A DNA stretch of 64,000 nucleotides from Cellulomonas sp. NS3 (GCF_024757985.1 NZ_CP103289.1:806001-870000), one strand, 5' to 3'. Shown: positions 49,030-57,557, numbered from the stretch's first letter. Numbers and translations are program-made. Notes: generated from the letters alone by a model not told the origin.

Positions 49030-49590
49030 TCAGCCGGGTGCGGGCGTGGCGCGCAGGTAGCTGTAGAGCGTCTCGCGGCTGATGCCGAACTCCTTGGCCA
49101 GGGCGGACTTCGGTTCGCCGGCGGCGGCGCGTTCGCGCAGCTGCTGGGCGCTCTCGGGGGTGAGGGCGGGTCGGCGGCCGGTGTAGACCCCGCGCTGCTT
49201 GGCCGCGGCGATGCCTTCGCGTTGGCGCTCGAGGATGAGGGCGCGTTCGAACTCGGCGAACGCGCCCATGACCGACAGCAGGAGGGTGGACATGGGGGAG
49301 TCCTCGCCGGTGAAGGTCAGCCCCTCCTTCGTGAACTCGATCCGTACGCCCTTGGCGGTGAGGGTCCGCACGAGGCGGCGCAGGTCGTCGAGGTTGCGGG
49401 CGAGGCGGTCCATCGAGTGCACGACGACGGTGTCGCCGTCGCGGACGAACGCGATGAGCTCGTCGAGCTGGGGCCGGGCGGTGTCCTTGCCCGACGCCCG
49501 GTCGGTGAAGACTCGCTCGACCTCGATCCCGTCGAGCTGGCGGACGGTGTTCTGGTCCAGGCTGCTCACCCGGATGTACCCGACGCGCAT
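49030..49590 (-). CDS. Serine recombinase (Tn3-type resolvase/invertase), second
   Basis: A 186-residue recombinase with the catalytic serine in VGYIRVSSLDQNTVRQLDGI, the arginine motif VVHSMDRLARNLDDLRRLVR, and the E-helix (LLLSVMGAFAEFERALILER). The C-terminal HTH reads PKSALAKEFGISRETLYSYL. It differs clearly from the recombinases at 39054 and 51429, so three unrelated insertions are likely. ATG 49590 is a standard start. It would resolve or invert DNA at a nearby res site, for which 48856-48937 is a candidate. Confidence 0.9.
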   Translation of the reverse strand: MRVGYIRVSSLDQNTVRQLDGIEVERVFTDRASGKDTARPQLDELIAFVRDGDTVVVHSMDRLARNLDDLRRLVRTLTAKGVRIEFTKEGLTFTGEDSPMSTLLLSVMGAFAEFERALILERQREGIAAAKQRGVYTGRRPALTPESAQQLRERAAAGEPKSALAKEFGISRETLYSYLRATPAPG

Positions 49591-49959
49591 CAGCCGACCC
49601 TCTCCATCCGCAATCTGTCAGGCTGAACTCTAAGAAGCCACCGGGCAAGCGTCAAGAAACGCCGATTCGGACCCTATCCGGACGCGGATCGCCGCCGTTC
49701 GGTGGTGTGGTGTTGGGGTCTACCTCAACCGGACGCGCGCCAGATCGAGACGGCGCGCCTGAGTCGAGCGCTACAACCAGATCCTGGCCGAGGAGCCCGT
49801 CATCGGCTGCGTCTGGACCTGCGAGACCGAATGCACCACACGACGGGGCCGGGTAGTGCGTTCGGTTAGCGTGAGCGTCACGATGCCCCCAGTGCCCGTC
49901 CCCCGCGCGCTGGGGCATCGTCTGCATGCCGTCGCCGTCGACGCGGACCGGGGTAGAGG
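49591..49959. other. Region with no clear gene; possible transposase scrap
   Basis: No complete gene is visible. At about 49766-49830 the forward frame reads ERYNQILAEEPVIGCVW, reminiscent of the C-terminal part of IS481/IS3-type integrases, but it is too short to be certain. The frame continues to a stop without further similarity. Confidence 0.3.
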
Positions 49960-50199
49960 GTGGTGAGCGCCTACGCGAGCACGTGCACGAGGTGCGACCA
50001 CCTGGCGACTGAGCACCGGCGCGGACCTCGACGGCCCTGTGCCTCGCTGTGGTGCGGGCGTCGGCAGGGCGTTGCATGCGATTGCGCGATGACTGGGTTC
50101 TCCGCAGTCGGACGCCGAAATGCAGCGTGCGGCCCCCTCGCGAGCGAGGGGGCCGCACGTCAGACGGAGGAGATCTGCCGCATCAGGGTTCGAAGATGA
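49960..50199 (+). CDS. Small Cys-rich protein (putative zinc-binding)
   Basis: The first 50 residues contain CTRCDHLATEHRRG, then CASLWCGRRQGVACDC, an arrangement of Cys and His that could form a small zinc ribbon. Tandem GTG codons at 49960 and 49963 are the candidate starts. The 3' third of the frame crosses the hairpin at 50127-50158, so the genuine product may be shorter or the frame fortuitous. Similar Cys-rich mini-proteins are common on actinobacterial mobile elements and phages. Confidence 0.42.
   Translation: MVSAYASTCTRCDHLATEHRRGPRRPCASLWCGRRQGVACDCAMTGFSAVGRRNAACGPLASEGAARQTEEICRIRVRR
50127..50158 (-). terminator. Terminator-like hairpin
   Basis: GTGCGGCCCCCTC (50127-50139) pairs with GAGGGGGCCGCAC (50146-50158) around a 6-nt loop. 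It lies 25 bp beyond the stop of the reverse-strand secreted-protein gene at 50183. Confidence 0.72.
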
Positions 50200-50527
50200 C
50201 GGCGACTGCTGTCCCGTTGGAGGGGTTCGGCAGGCACACGACGATCGCCGGGAAGTAGAGGATCATCAGCCCTGGTCTGGCGGCGTTGCACGCAACCAGG
50301 TTGCCGAAGGTCTTGACCACCTTGTCCCAGGGGATGCCCATGGGACTGACTGTCCCGGCCGGGTACGTGCCTGGGGTGCTCGTGCCGAACGTGATATCCG
50401 GCGCCGATGACACTGCAGCAGCTGTCACGTGACGAGCCGCTGGCTCGGCCGCGTTCGCCACCGGGGCCTGGACCATCAGCACTCCGAGCAGCAGCGCGAT
50501 CACGCCCGCTGTACGCCTTCTCAGCAT
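50183..50527 (-). CDS. Small secreted protein
   Basis: A 114-residue protein with a classical signal peptide (MLRRRTAGVIALLLGVLMVQ, cleavage near ANAAEPAA). The mature part is about 85 residues (ITFGTSTPGTYPAGTVSPMG, then NLVACNAARPGLMILYFPAI and a final VVCLPNPSNG). The two cysteines, in VACNAA and VVCLPN, could form a disulfide. It has its own downstream hairpin. The family is not recognised; a secreted bacteriocin-like or structural role cannot be excluded. Confidence 0.68.
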   Translation of the reverse strand: MLRRRTAGVIALLLGVLMVQAPVANAAEPAARHVTAAAVSSAPDITFGTSTPGTYPAGTVSPMGIPWDKVVKTFGNLVACNAARPGLMILYFPAIVVCLPNPSNGTAVAVIFEP

Positions 50528-50556
50528 GTTCCCCCCTGATTGTTGGCTGCGAAGCC

Positions 50557-51006
50557 TTAGGGCTTCGCGTCGGGCCGATTGGCCCAACGTTCGAAGACTC
50601 GCGGAACGTACGCCTCCGGGTCTTGAAGCTCTCGAATACAGCGCTCGTCGCTGTCCCACTCGATCGCTCCGGCTGCGACAGCGATCTCGTAGTAGGCGAC
50701 TATCCCCTCCGGAGTTGACCGGAACATGTCGGCCATCTCTGACAAGGAGGCCGTGTCCTCGCCCCCGTTCTTGAACCGCACGGGGTAGCGGAGCTCGATC
50801 GCGGCCGCTCGGGGCAGGATGTTCCCACCGGATTCAGAGTCCTTGTCGAGATAGCGCCATGGCGGAACGCTCGGGCGGTCCTGTGACGCCGGTCCGATCA
50901 GATTCCCGGCCAACGTGGCCTTCACGCCGTACTCGGGATGCTTCCGGTCGAGCTCCAACAACTCCGCGCGGACCTTGGCGTACGGGTCTGGGTCGGGTGC
51001 AGTCAT
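50557..51006 (-). CDS. Hypothetical protein (149 aa)
   Basis: A 149-residue acidic soluble protein: VRAELLELDRKHPEYGVKAT, SVPPWRYLDKDSESGGNILP, SLSEMADMFRSTPEGIVAYY and CIRELQDPEAYVPRVFERWA. ATG 51006 has a GAGGGG-type RBS. It lies 29 bp upstream of the secreted-protein gene on the same strand, so the two may be co-transcribed. A small secreted protein paired with a cytoplasmic acidic one could be an effector-immunity pair, but nothing beyond gene order supports that. Confidence 0.65.
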   Translation of the reverse strand: MTAPDPDPYAKVRAELLELDRKHPEYGVKATLAGNLIGPASQDRPSVPPWRYLDKDSESGGNILPRAAAIELRYPVRFKNGGEDTASLSEMADMFRSTPEGIVAYYEIAVAAGAIEWDSDERCIRELQDPEAYVPRVFERWANRPDAKP

Positions 51007-51428
51007 GGTGGTCCCCTCCTGGCTTCTTGCTTCGTAAACGACCGTAGTGAACGGCACCTACGACGGTCCAGGACGGCCAGCACTCCCCGGCGGGCGAGGT
51101 CTGTCGACAAACATCGTCTCCGTACCGGTTTGTTCATACAAGACTTGCATCGCCAGCGAGGAGTGCTGTAAAAGCGAACGTCGTCGACGTGGTCCAAGAC
51201 GCACGCGCCATCAGCCGCGCGGTCCGCAGGTGCCCGGAACGCGCCCCGACCGACCTCCGGCCGGGGCTGTCGGCCGGCCAGGTGCAGCGGAGCACGAGCA
51301 GCCGTGCAGGCGACTGCGAACACCGACAGCCGGCCACACGACACGCCCGGCCGGAAGTGGCCGGAAGTCGTGGCCGAAACCGGCGTGGCCGCTGACCGGT
51401 CATCGACGAGTTCCGTACGGTCACGGGC
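51007..51428. other. Gene-free region upstream of third resolvase
   Basis: I see no gene here. It contains short direct repeats such as GGCCGGAAGT (near 51351 and 51359, GTGGCCG variants up to 51390), a CGGCCGG-rich stretch, and the less GC-rich segment near 51105-51180. A res site for the recombinase at 51429 could lie here. Confidence 0.35.
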
Positions 51429-51989
51429 ATGGCTCTCCTCGGCTACGCGCGGGTCTCGACCGACCTCCAGAACCCCGACCTCCAGACCGACGCACTGGCC
51501 GCTGCCGGGTGTGACCGGACATGGATTGACCACGCGAGCGGCGCGGCCGCGTCGCGGCCACAGCTCGACGAGCTCGTGAACTACGCGCGCCCGGGGGACA
51601 CCTTGGTCGTGTGGCGGTTGGACCGCCTCGGCCGATCCGTGGCCCATCTGGTGGCCGCGGTGGCCGATCTCGACGGCCGCGGGATCGGGTTCCGGTCGCT
51701 GACGGAGGCGATCGACACCACGACGGCCAACGGCCGGTTGATGCTCCACGTCTTCGCGGCCCTCGCCGAGTTCGAGCGTGACCTCATCCGAGGCCGCACC
51801 GTGGCCGGTCTGGCCGCTGCCCGGTCACGTGGCTGGGTCGGTGGCCGGCCCACGGTCATGACCGCGGACAGGCGCGCGGCCGCCGACGAGCTACTCCGCC
51901 ACCCCGGGGCGAGCGTGGCCAGCGTCGCCCGCGCCCTGGGTGTCTCGCGCGCTTCGCTACGGCGCTACCTCGCCACGCGGGCGACCTGA
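51429..51989 (+). CDS. Serine recombinase (resolvase/invertase), third
   Basis: A 186-residue recombinase. The catalytic serine sits in LLGYARVSTDLQNPDLQTDA, the arginines in VVWRLDRLGRSVAHLVAAVA, and the E-helix reads MLHVFAALAEFERDLIRGRT. The HTH is ASVASVARALGVSRASLRRY. Of the window's three recombinases it is closer to the one at 39054 than to the one at 49030. It abuts a VirB4-like fragment, which it probably interrupted when it arrived. Confidence 0.9.
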   Translation: MALLGYARVSTDLQNPDLQTDALAAAGCDRTWIDHASGAAASRPQLDELVNYARPGDTLVVWRLDRLGRSVAHLVAAVADLDGRGIGFRSLTEAIDTTTANGRLMLHVFAALAEFERDLIRGRTVAGLAAARSRGWVGGRPTVMTADRRAAADELLRHPGASVASVARALGVSRASLRRYLATRAT

Positions 51990-52350
51990 GCGGAGGTCCG
52001 GCGAGGTCGTACGAGCCACGTCTGGTGTCCCAGGCGCGCGGGTCGGCCCAGGAGGTGAGCAGGTCCTGCTCGGCGCGGGAGAACGGGACCGCGGAGTTCA
52101 GCTTCGGCATCTCGGCGGGCGGGAGGCCGCCGGTGATGACCATGCCGGAGCGCTCGACGAACCCGCGCGCCTTCATCCGGTCCTCCTCCGTGGGCAACGC
52201 CAGGAGGTCGGACATGGTGTGGGAGACCATCGCCATCCCGACTCCGCGTTGACGGTTGAGGCGGGTGAGGGCGTCGACGCGGTCGACCATGCCCTTGCCT
52301 GCGCGCAGGGCGCGCCAGAGCTCGTCGAGGATGACGAAGTAGTGCCTCGG
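51990..52350 (-). pseudogene. VirB4/TraC-like conjugation ATPase, fragment
   Basis: The reverse frame reads RHYFVILDELWRALRAGKG, MVDRVDALTRLNRQRGVGMA, MVSHTMSDLLALPTEEDRMK, and then ARGFVERSGMVITGGLPPAE. This is the Walker B and following region of the type IV secretion ATPase used by actinobacterial conjugative elements. Both ends are missing: the N-terminal 400 or so residues and the C-terminus. It marks the area as remains of an integrative conjugative element. Confidence 0.75.
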
Positions 52351-52461
52351 GTGCCCGGCTCCGGAGCCGCCAGATCCAGCGACGCGGTCCGAGGGCCACC
52401 GGGCGGGACTCCCCGGCCGGTGGCCCTCGTCGTGCGGTGCGGTGACGGGCCCGCGACCGGA

Positions 52462-53673
52462 TCAGGTCAGCTCGAAGCCCCGGAACAGGACGCTCGCGAA
52501 CGCGAGCCCGGCGACCAGGTTGAACGCCGTCGCGGCGGCGAAGACGCCCACGGGCCGCCACCCGGCGTCCTTCAGCGCCTTGGCCCGGAACTCGAGCCCG
52601 ATGCTGACGAACGCCAGGATGAAGAACAGCGTCCGCAGGTCGTTCGCGACGGCGATGACCGGCTTGCCCGCGTCGGCACCGACCTGCGCGAGGTACACGG
52701 TCGCGATCACCGACGCGGCGAGGAAGCCGAGCACGAACTTCGGGAACCGCCGCCAGACCTCGCCGACGCCGGGCGCCTGCGCGTCGGGCCGTCGCTCGAC
52801 CTTGAACGCGAAGTACGCCGTCAGGGCGATCGCGACGACGCCGATGAGCGCGTTCTGGGTCGACTTCACGATGGTCGCGAGCGCCAGGACGTCCTCGCCC
52901 GCGATCGACCCCGCCGCGGCGACGGCCGCCGTCGTGTCGATGTTCCCGCCGATCCAGGCACCGGTCACCGCGGGGGACAGGTCGAGCAGCCCCGCGAGCC
53001 ACGGCAGCAGGAAGATCGACGGCAGCGCGAAGACGATCACGAGGCTCGCCGCGTACGCGAGCTGCTCGCGCTTCGCCTGCACCGCGCCGGCCGCCGAGAT
53101 CGCCGCGCTCACGCCGCAGATCGACACCGCGGACGCCAGCAGCGCGCGGAGCTTGTCGTCGAGGCCGGCCCGCCCGCCGATCCACCACGTGAACAGGAAC
53201 ACCGACGTGATGAGCAGCAGCGCCTGCGCGATCGCCGGCAGCGCGGCCGAGACGATGAGGCTGAGGTTGACCGACGCGCCGAGCAGCACGACGCCCGTCT
53301 TGATGAAGAGCTCGGTGCGGAACGCGGCGGCGACGCGCTCGCGCAGGTGGAGCGCGAGGAGCACGGCGTTGCCGAGCAGCCCGAGCGCGATCGCGTAGAC
53401 CGGGAACTCGACGGACTTCGCGACGCCGCCGAGCGGCGTCCCCTCGGTCCAGAGAGGGACGTTCTGCTCGAGGTACCGCGTGAGCGCCGCGAGCGCGACG
53501 ACGAGCGCGAGCCCGCCGACGACGGCCGCGGGCGTCGGGCGGCGCGCCGCGTCGACGTCCGCGGTGCGGTCGGTCACGTCGGTCGTGGCGGCCGGCGCCG
53601 TCGGGTCGGGCCGGTCGTCGGACGGCGTCCCGGGCCGGTCGGGTCCCGTGCCGGGACGGGTCGTCGCGCTCAT
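52462..53673 (-). CDS. YeiH-family (UPF0324) putative sulfate/anion exporter
   Basis: A 403-residue integral membrane protein with about ten helices. Family features are FIKTGVVLLGASVNLSLIVS, the signature LLASAVSICGVSAAISAAGA, and AWIGGNIDTTAAVAAAGSIA. The first 45 residues are a polar, Pro/Asp/Thr-rich tail. ATG 53673 overlaps the stop of the upstream 54-residue gene by 1 nt. The family is annotated as sulfate exporters, but the substrate is not proven. Confidence 0.88.
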   Translation of the reverse strand: MSATTRPGTGPDRPGTPSDDRPDPTAPAATTDVTDRTADVDAARRPTPAAVVGGLALVVALAALTRYLEQNVPLWTEGTPLGGVAKSVEFPVYAIALGLLGNAVLLALHLRERVAAAFRTELFIKTGVVLLGASVNLSLIVSAALPAIAQALLLITSVFLFTWWIGGRAGLDDKLRALLASAVSICGVSAAISAAGAVQAKREQLAYAASLVIVFALPSIFLLPWLAGLLDLSPAVTGAWIGGNIDTTAAVAAAGSIAGEDVLALATIVKSTQNALIGVVAIALTAYFAFKVERRPDAQAPGVGEVWRRFPKFVLGFLAASVIATVYLAQVGADAGKPVIAVANDLRTLFFILAFVSIGLEFRAKALKDAGWRPVGVFAAATAFNLVAGLAFASVLFRGFELT

Positions 53674-53837
53674 CACGGCACCACGTCGGCGCCGAGGACG
53701 CCGGTGAGGACGAGGCCGAGCAGCACGAGGCCGACGACGGTGGCTGCCCAGTCCTCGTTCAGGTGGAAGCGGCGGGTCTGCTCGGGGGACGCGGTGCCGG
53801 TGGGATCGGCGGGGCTGGGGGTGTGCGGGGTGGCCAT
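53673..53837 (-). CDS. Small single-helix membrane protein coupled to the YeiH gene
   Basis: A 54-residue protein, MATPHTPSPADPTGTASPEQ, then RRFHLNEDWAATVVGLVLLG and LVLTGVLGADVVP: a polar leader followed by one membrane helix with no cytoplasmic tail. Its stop overlaps the transporter start (TGATG), which indicates coupled translation. It may be an accessory subunit of the transporter; this is inferred only from coupling. Confidence 0.7.
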   Translation of the reverse strand: MATPHTPSPADPTGTASPEQTRRFHLNEDWAATVVGLVLLGLVLTGVLGADVVP

Positions 53838-54331
53838 GCTGGGGCTCTCCTGACCTGGGGCGGTGTCCGGTGCGCAGGTGCGCGGGCGAGCGGTGGCTCG
53901 CGAGGGGTGGACGGGCGCCGGGAGGGGCGGTCAGGGTGCCGCGACGTGCGACGGCAGGGTCGGTCCGGCGTCGAGCAGGCCCGAGGTGGGCGGGCTGGTC
54001 CGGAGGGACCGCGGAGCCTCCCGGCTAGCGACAGGTACAGGCGCGCGCGCACGCGGCAGCGCGGGGGGCGCTGCGGGGTGCGGGCGGCCGGGAGGTCACG
54101 CGAGGGATCGTGCTCCCGCACCCAGCCGTGCGCCAGCGATGTCCGGATCCTGGACGCTGGTGAGACGCGCGGCGCCGAGGCGGCGTGCGCAGGCGGGACG
54201 AGCCGGGACCCCGCGCCCGGCAGTGCGGCCGAGGGCGCACGCGACGAGGGCTGCGGCGCACCTCGGCGCCGCAGCCCTCGTCGTCCTTCAGCGGTGGGCC
54301 GTCGTCGCGACCCCCGTCGGGCTCCCGCCGA
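53838..54331. other. Gene-free region with terminator
   Basis: No gene is supported. The promoter of the leftward small-protein/transporter pair should lie in its left part, and the long hairpin at 54242-54283 ends the cutinase transcript. The rest is extremely G-rich with no recognisable signal. Confidence 0.5.
54242..54283 (-). terminator. Long terminator hairpin after the cutinase gene
   Basis: An 18-bp perfect stem: CGACGAGGGCTGCGGCGC (54242-54259) with its complement at 54266-54283, loop ACCTCG. It lies about 50 bp past the cutinase stop. Confidence 0.8.
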
Positions 54332-55321
54332 TCAGCAGGACAGCACGCGCTCCCAGCCGTCGCCGGTCTGCTGCACCGACGCGCGCACGAAGCTGCTCAC
54401 CCGGCCGAGGCGGTCGCCGCTGCCGACCGCGTACGCCACGCCGAGGCGCCGCTCGGCGCGCCCGGCGTCGACGTGCGCGCGCGTGCTCGCGCGGACGCAG
54501 GCAGCCGCCGTGGGGGACGGCGCGGGCGTGGGGACCGTGGTCGGCGCCGGGGTCGGGGTCCCGGGCGCCGTGGGGGAGGGCGTGGGCGTGCCGGGGGCGG
54601 TGGGGGTCGGGACGGGAACGGTCGTGGACCGCACGAGCGCCGCGGCGAGCTCGGCGCCCTCCGTCACGTTCCCGTTCGTGCGGTAGGCGAGGTGGGCGGC
54701 GAACGACGAGCCGCCGCCGCAGACCGGGTCGCCCGTCGCGCAGAAGTCGCGTGCGCGGGCCGCGTACGTCGGGCTCGCCGTGGCGATCGTGCGGCCGCTG
54801 ATCCCGAGGGGGTTGCCGAAGACGACGATCGCCGCGACGCGCGGCTCGAGCGCCGCGGGGATCGCGGTGCCCGTCGTCGTGCCCGTACGGATGCCGAGCG
54901 CGATGTCGACGACCGTGGCGCCCTGCGAGTAGCCGCCGAGGACGAACCGCGTCCCGGGGCACGCGGCCGCCGTCGCGGTGAGGTGGTTCGTGAGGTTCGT
55001 GGCGCCGGGGCCGGCGCTGCGCTGGGACGACTCCGCGGCGTAGTCGACGGCGTAGGAGGTGACGGTCCGGTCGCTCAGGGCGCTCGTGAGCGACCGCACG
55101 AACGGGGTGCCGAGGACGCCCAGGCCGGGCGCCTCGCCCGTGCCGCGCGCGAAGAGCACCTCGACGTCCGAGCAGGCCGGCGCCGCGGCCGCGGTGGGGG
55201 CGGCGAGCGTGGAGAGGGCGCCGGACGTCGCCACGAGGGCGAGCGCGGCGGCGAGGGTCCGTCGGAGACGGCGGGCGGCGCGGGGGCGGGACGGTGCTGC
55301 GGGCGGCGTGAGCTGGTGCAC
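54332..55321 (-). CDS. Secreted cutinase-family esterase
   Basis: A 329-residue secreted serine esterase. The signal peptide (RRTLAAALALVATSGALSTL, cleavage near AAAAP) is followed by the cutinase domain: CSDVEVLFARGTGEAPGLGV, nucleophile elbow FVLGGYSQGATVVD, then DFCATGDPVCGGGSSFAAHL, which holds the Asp and His. A Pro/Thr linker (TPTAPGTPTPSPTAPGTPTP) leads to a 70-residue C-terminal extension. GTG 55321 has an AGGAG RBS. It probably hydrolyses extracellular lipids or polyesters such as cutin. Confidence 0.88.
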   Translation of the reverse strand: MHQLTPPAAPSRPRAARRLRRTLAAALALVATSGALSTLAAPTAAAAPACSDVEVLFARGTGEAPGLGVLGTPFVRSLTSALSDRTVTSYAVDYAAESSQRSAGPGATNLTNHLTATAAACPGTRFVLGGYSQGATVVDIALGIRTGTTTGTAIPAALEPRVAAIVVFGNPLGISGRTIATASPTYAARARDFCATGDPVCGGGSSFAAHLAYRTNGNVTEGAELAAALVRSTTVPVPTPTAPGTPTPSPTAPGTPTPAPTTVPTPAPSPTAAACVRASTRAHVDAGRAERRLGVAYAVGSGDRLGRVSSFVRASVQQTGDGWERVLSC

Positions 55322-55488
55322 GAGTTCTCCTCGTCGGGGGACAGGTCCGACCGGGTGATCGCTCACACGTCCCGGACGGTGCCCACGAGGTGTGACCGGC
55401 ACCACCCGGCCACGGGGACCGTAGGAGAGCCCGGACAAAGCGGACAAGGGCCTGTGCGGCCCGTCCCCCGCACGGAGGACCGCCGATC

Positions 55489-55520
55489 GGGTGGCGCCCG
55501 GTGCGGGCCGGGTGCCACCC
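55489..55520 (-). terminator. Hairpin after the VOC gene
   Basis: Outer stem GGGTGGC (55489-55495) with GCCACCC (55514-55520), inner stem CCCGG with CCGGG. It lies 10 bp past the stop of the VOC gene. Confidence 0.6.
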
Positions 55521-55530
55521 GCGCACGGAC

Positions 55531-55914
55531 TCAGCCCGCGAGCTGGATGAGGTTCCCGCACGTGTCGTCGAGCACCGCGGTCGTGACCGGACCCATCTGC
55601 ACGGGCTCCTGCACGAACCGCACGCCCGCGGCCACGAGCCGCTCGTACGTCGCCTGCACGTCCTCGACCGCGAACGCCGTCATCGGGATGCCGTCGCCGA
55701 CGAGCGCCGCTCGGTAGGGCGCCACCGCGGGGTGCGCGCTCGGCTCGAGCACGAGCTCGGGGCCGTTCGGGTCGTCCGCGGAGACGAGCGTGATCCAGCG
55801 GTACTGGCCCATGGGGATGTCGTTCTTGACGATGAACCCGAGCACGTCGGTGTAGAAGTCGAGGCCCTTCTGCTGGTCGTCGACGTAGATGCTGCTGAAC
55901 TGGATCCGGGGCAT
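55531..55914 (-). CDS. VOC (glyoxalase/bleomycin-resistance fold) protein
   Basis: A 127-residue vicinal-oxygen-chelate protein with two beta-alpha-beta3 modules. Landmarks are the opening IQFSSIYVDDQQKGLDFYTD, VLGFIVKNDIPMGQYRWITL, MTAFAVEDVQATYERLVAAG and the closing VLDDTCGNLIQLAG. The usual metal ligands are only partly kept, so it may bind a ligand rather than catalyse. It lies 40 bp downstream of the ArsR gene on the same strand, a common pairing in actinobacteria. Confidence 0.86.
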   Translation of the reverse strand: MPRIQFSSIYVDDQQKGLDFYTDVLGFIVKNDIPMGQYRWITLVSADDPNGPELVLEPSAHPAVAPYRAALVGDGIPMTAFAVEDVQATYERLVAAGVRFVQEPVQMGPVTTAVLDDTCGNLIQLAG

Positions 55915-55953
55915 GGTCGGTCCTCTCGGTGGCGGTGCTCGGGTCGTGCGGGG

Positions 55954-56265
55954 TCAGGGGTTGCGGGGTCCGGGGTTCGGCGTGCCCTCGGGAGCCGGCT
56001 GCGGCCACCGCTCGCCGATCTGCGCGAGCGGGCGCGTGTCGAGGTGGTGGAACTTGTACCGGCCGTCGCGGCGCACCGTGACGAGGCCCGCCTGCTCGAG
56101 CACGTCGAGGTGCTGCGAGACGGCCTGCCGCGTCGAGCCGAGACCGTGCTTCATCGTGAGCCGGGCGCAGATCTCGAACAGCGACTGGCCGTCGCGGTCC
56201 ACGAGCTCGTCGAGGATCGCGCGCCGCGTCGGGTCTGCGATCGCCCGGTACACCTCGTCGGCCAT
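55954..56265 (-). CDS. ArsR-family regulator
   Basis: A 103-residue winged-helix regulator: DEVYRAIADPTRRAILDELV, then STRQAVSQHLDVLEQAGLVT and VRRDGRYKFHHLDTRPLAQI. This is the metal-independent SmtB/ArsR group that pairs with VOC or SRPBCC genes. ATG 56265 lies directly before MADEVYRA. It is expected to repress its own operon, which includes the VOC gene. Confidence 0.87.
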   Translation of the reverse strand: MADEVYRAIADPTRRAILDELVDRDGQSLFEICARLTMKHGLGSTRQAVSQHLDVLEQAGLVTVRRDGRYKFHHLDTRPLAQIGERWPQPAPEGTPNPGPRNP

Positions 56266-56366
56266 GCGTCCACCATAGGCAAGTGCAGACTTGCCTGACA
56301 ACCCTGCCCGCACGCCGCGGCTCTGCGGTCTGCGGTCTGCGGCTCTGTGGTCTGCGGCGACGCCGC

Positions 56367-56963
56367 TCAGCCGCCCGGGGCCGGCTCGCGCACGTCCTCC
56401 TGGCCCGAGCCGGCCTCCCGGGCGTCCACCGGCAGCGCCCGGTGCGCCCGCCAGGCGTCGAGCGCCTCGGTGTGCGACCGCCCGGGGTGGGCGGCGTGCC
56501 ACGCCCGCAGGAAGCGGTTCAGCTCGAACTGCGCGCCGATCTCCCGCGGTGCGCAGTCCCGCGTCGCGTGCCAGTGCGCGACGACGTCGCCGAGCGTCAG
56601 GCCGGCGCGCGAGCCCACGAGCTCGCGCAGGTGGCCGTCGAACCGGAAGCCCGGCCCGATCCGTCCGGCCAGGTAGGTCCGCAGCTCCTGGCTGCAGCGC
56701 TGACCCAGCGGGAGCTCGGTCGCGTCGGTCAGCGGGCGCACCAGCGGTGACGGGGCGGGGCGCCGCGCCGCACGCTCCGCCGACCGAGCGGGTGCCGGCC
56801 GCCCGTCGAGCGCCGCCGCGAGGCGTTCCGTGAGCTCCTGCTTGCTGCCCGACGTCCGGACGCCCAGGGTGCGCGCGAGCACGGCCAGCTCCTCCCGCAG
56901 CCAGTACCAGCGCAGCAGCTCCCCGCCGGAGAGGGCAGGTGTCAGGTCCGGGCGGGCGCTCAT
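56367..56963 (-). CDS. SAP-domain protein with DUF6434-like C-terminus
   Basis: A 198-residue protein. The N-terminal 50 residues form a SAP-type DNA/RNA-binding helix pair (RPDLTPALSGGELLRWYWLR, then LGVRTSGSKQELTERLAAAL). After a Pro/Ala linker, the C-terminal part (GPGFRFDGHLRELVGSRAGL, FELNRFLRAWHAAHPGRSHT) matches the DUF6434 pattern. The function of this family is unknown; a nucleic-acid role is plausible from the SAP motif. Confidence 0.78.
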   Translation of the reverse strand: MSARPDLTPALSGGELLRWYWLREELAVLARTLGVRTSGSKQELTERLAAALDGRPAPARSAERAARRPAPSPLVRPLTDATELPLGQRCSQELRTYLAGRIGPGFRFDGHLRELVGSRAGLTLGDVVAHWHATRDCAPREIGAQFELNRFLRAWHAAHPGRSHTEALDAWRAHRALPVDAREAGSGQEDVREPAPGG

Positions 56964-56998
56964 GGTCCGATCCTGGCGGCAGCCACCCACGCGCCGGC

Positions 56999-57484
56999 GC
57001 ATCGCCTATGCCAACGCGCAGGCCGAGCAGCTGCTCGCGGCGCTGCTACCCGGCGCCGCTCGACGCCTGGTACGAGGTCCGGGTCAGCCCCGACGGGGAA
57101 GGGCTCGCGCTCTGCTTCCTCGACATCACCGCACGCCGCCGGGACGAGGAGGCCCATGACCTCGCCGCCCGCCGCCTCTCCGGGGTCGCGGAGGACGCGC
57201 TCGGCCTCGCCGAGGCCGACGGCCTGACCGAGCGACCTCGTGGTGGGGGTGGTCGTCACGGCGGTCCTCGCGACCGTCACAAAGGGGAGCGGCGACGGGC
57301 CCCGCACCCTGCGCTGGTCGAGCGCCGGGACGAGCACCTCGGCGACGGGCTCGCGCGGCTCCGGCGCAACGCGGCTGCGCTCGGGGGACAGCCGCTCGAG
57401 GAGCTGTGCAGCACGCTGCTCGCGCGCCAGTCGCACGGTCACGAGGACCACGTCGCGCTCATCGCCCTCCGCGCCCGCGACTGA
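56999..57484 (+). pseudogene. Remnant of a PAS/PP2C (SpoIIE-type) phosphatase
   Basis: Three fragments in different frames belong to one former gene: a PAS piece RIAYANAQAEQLLAALLP at 57000, another PAS piece WYEVRVSPDGEGLALCFLDI at about 57075, and the end of a SpoIIE-like PP2C domain (GGQPLEELCSTLLARQSHGH, then EDHVALIALRARD) stopping at 57484. Most of the catalytic domain is missing. It is a decayed sensor phosphatase with no likely product. Confidence 0.68.
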
Positions 57485-57557
57485 CGCGCCACCGGAGCGA
57501 CCCGGTGGCCGCCGCGTCTCCTCAGCCGCGCTCCCGCCCGCGGCTTAGGGTGACGCG

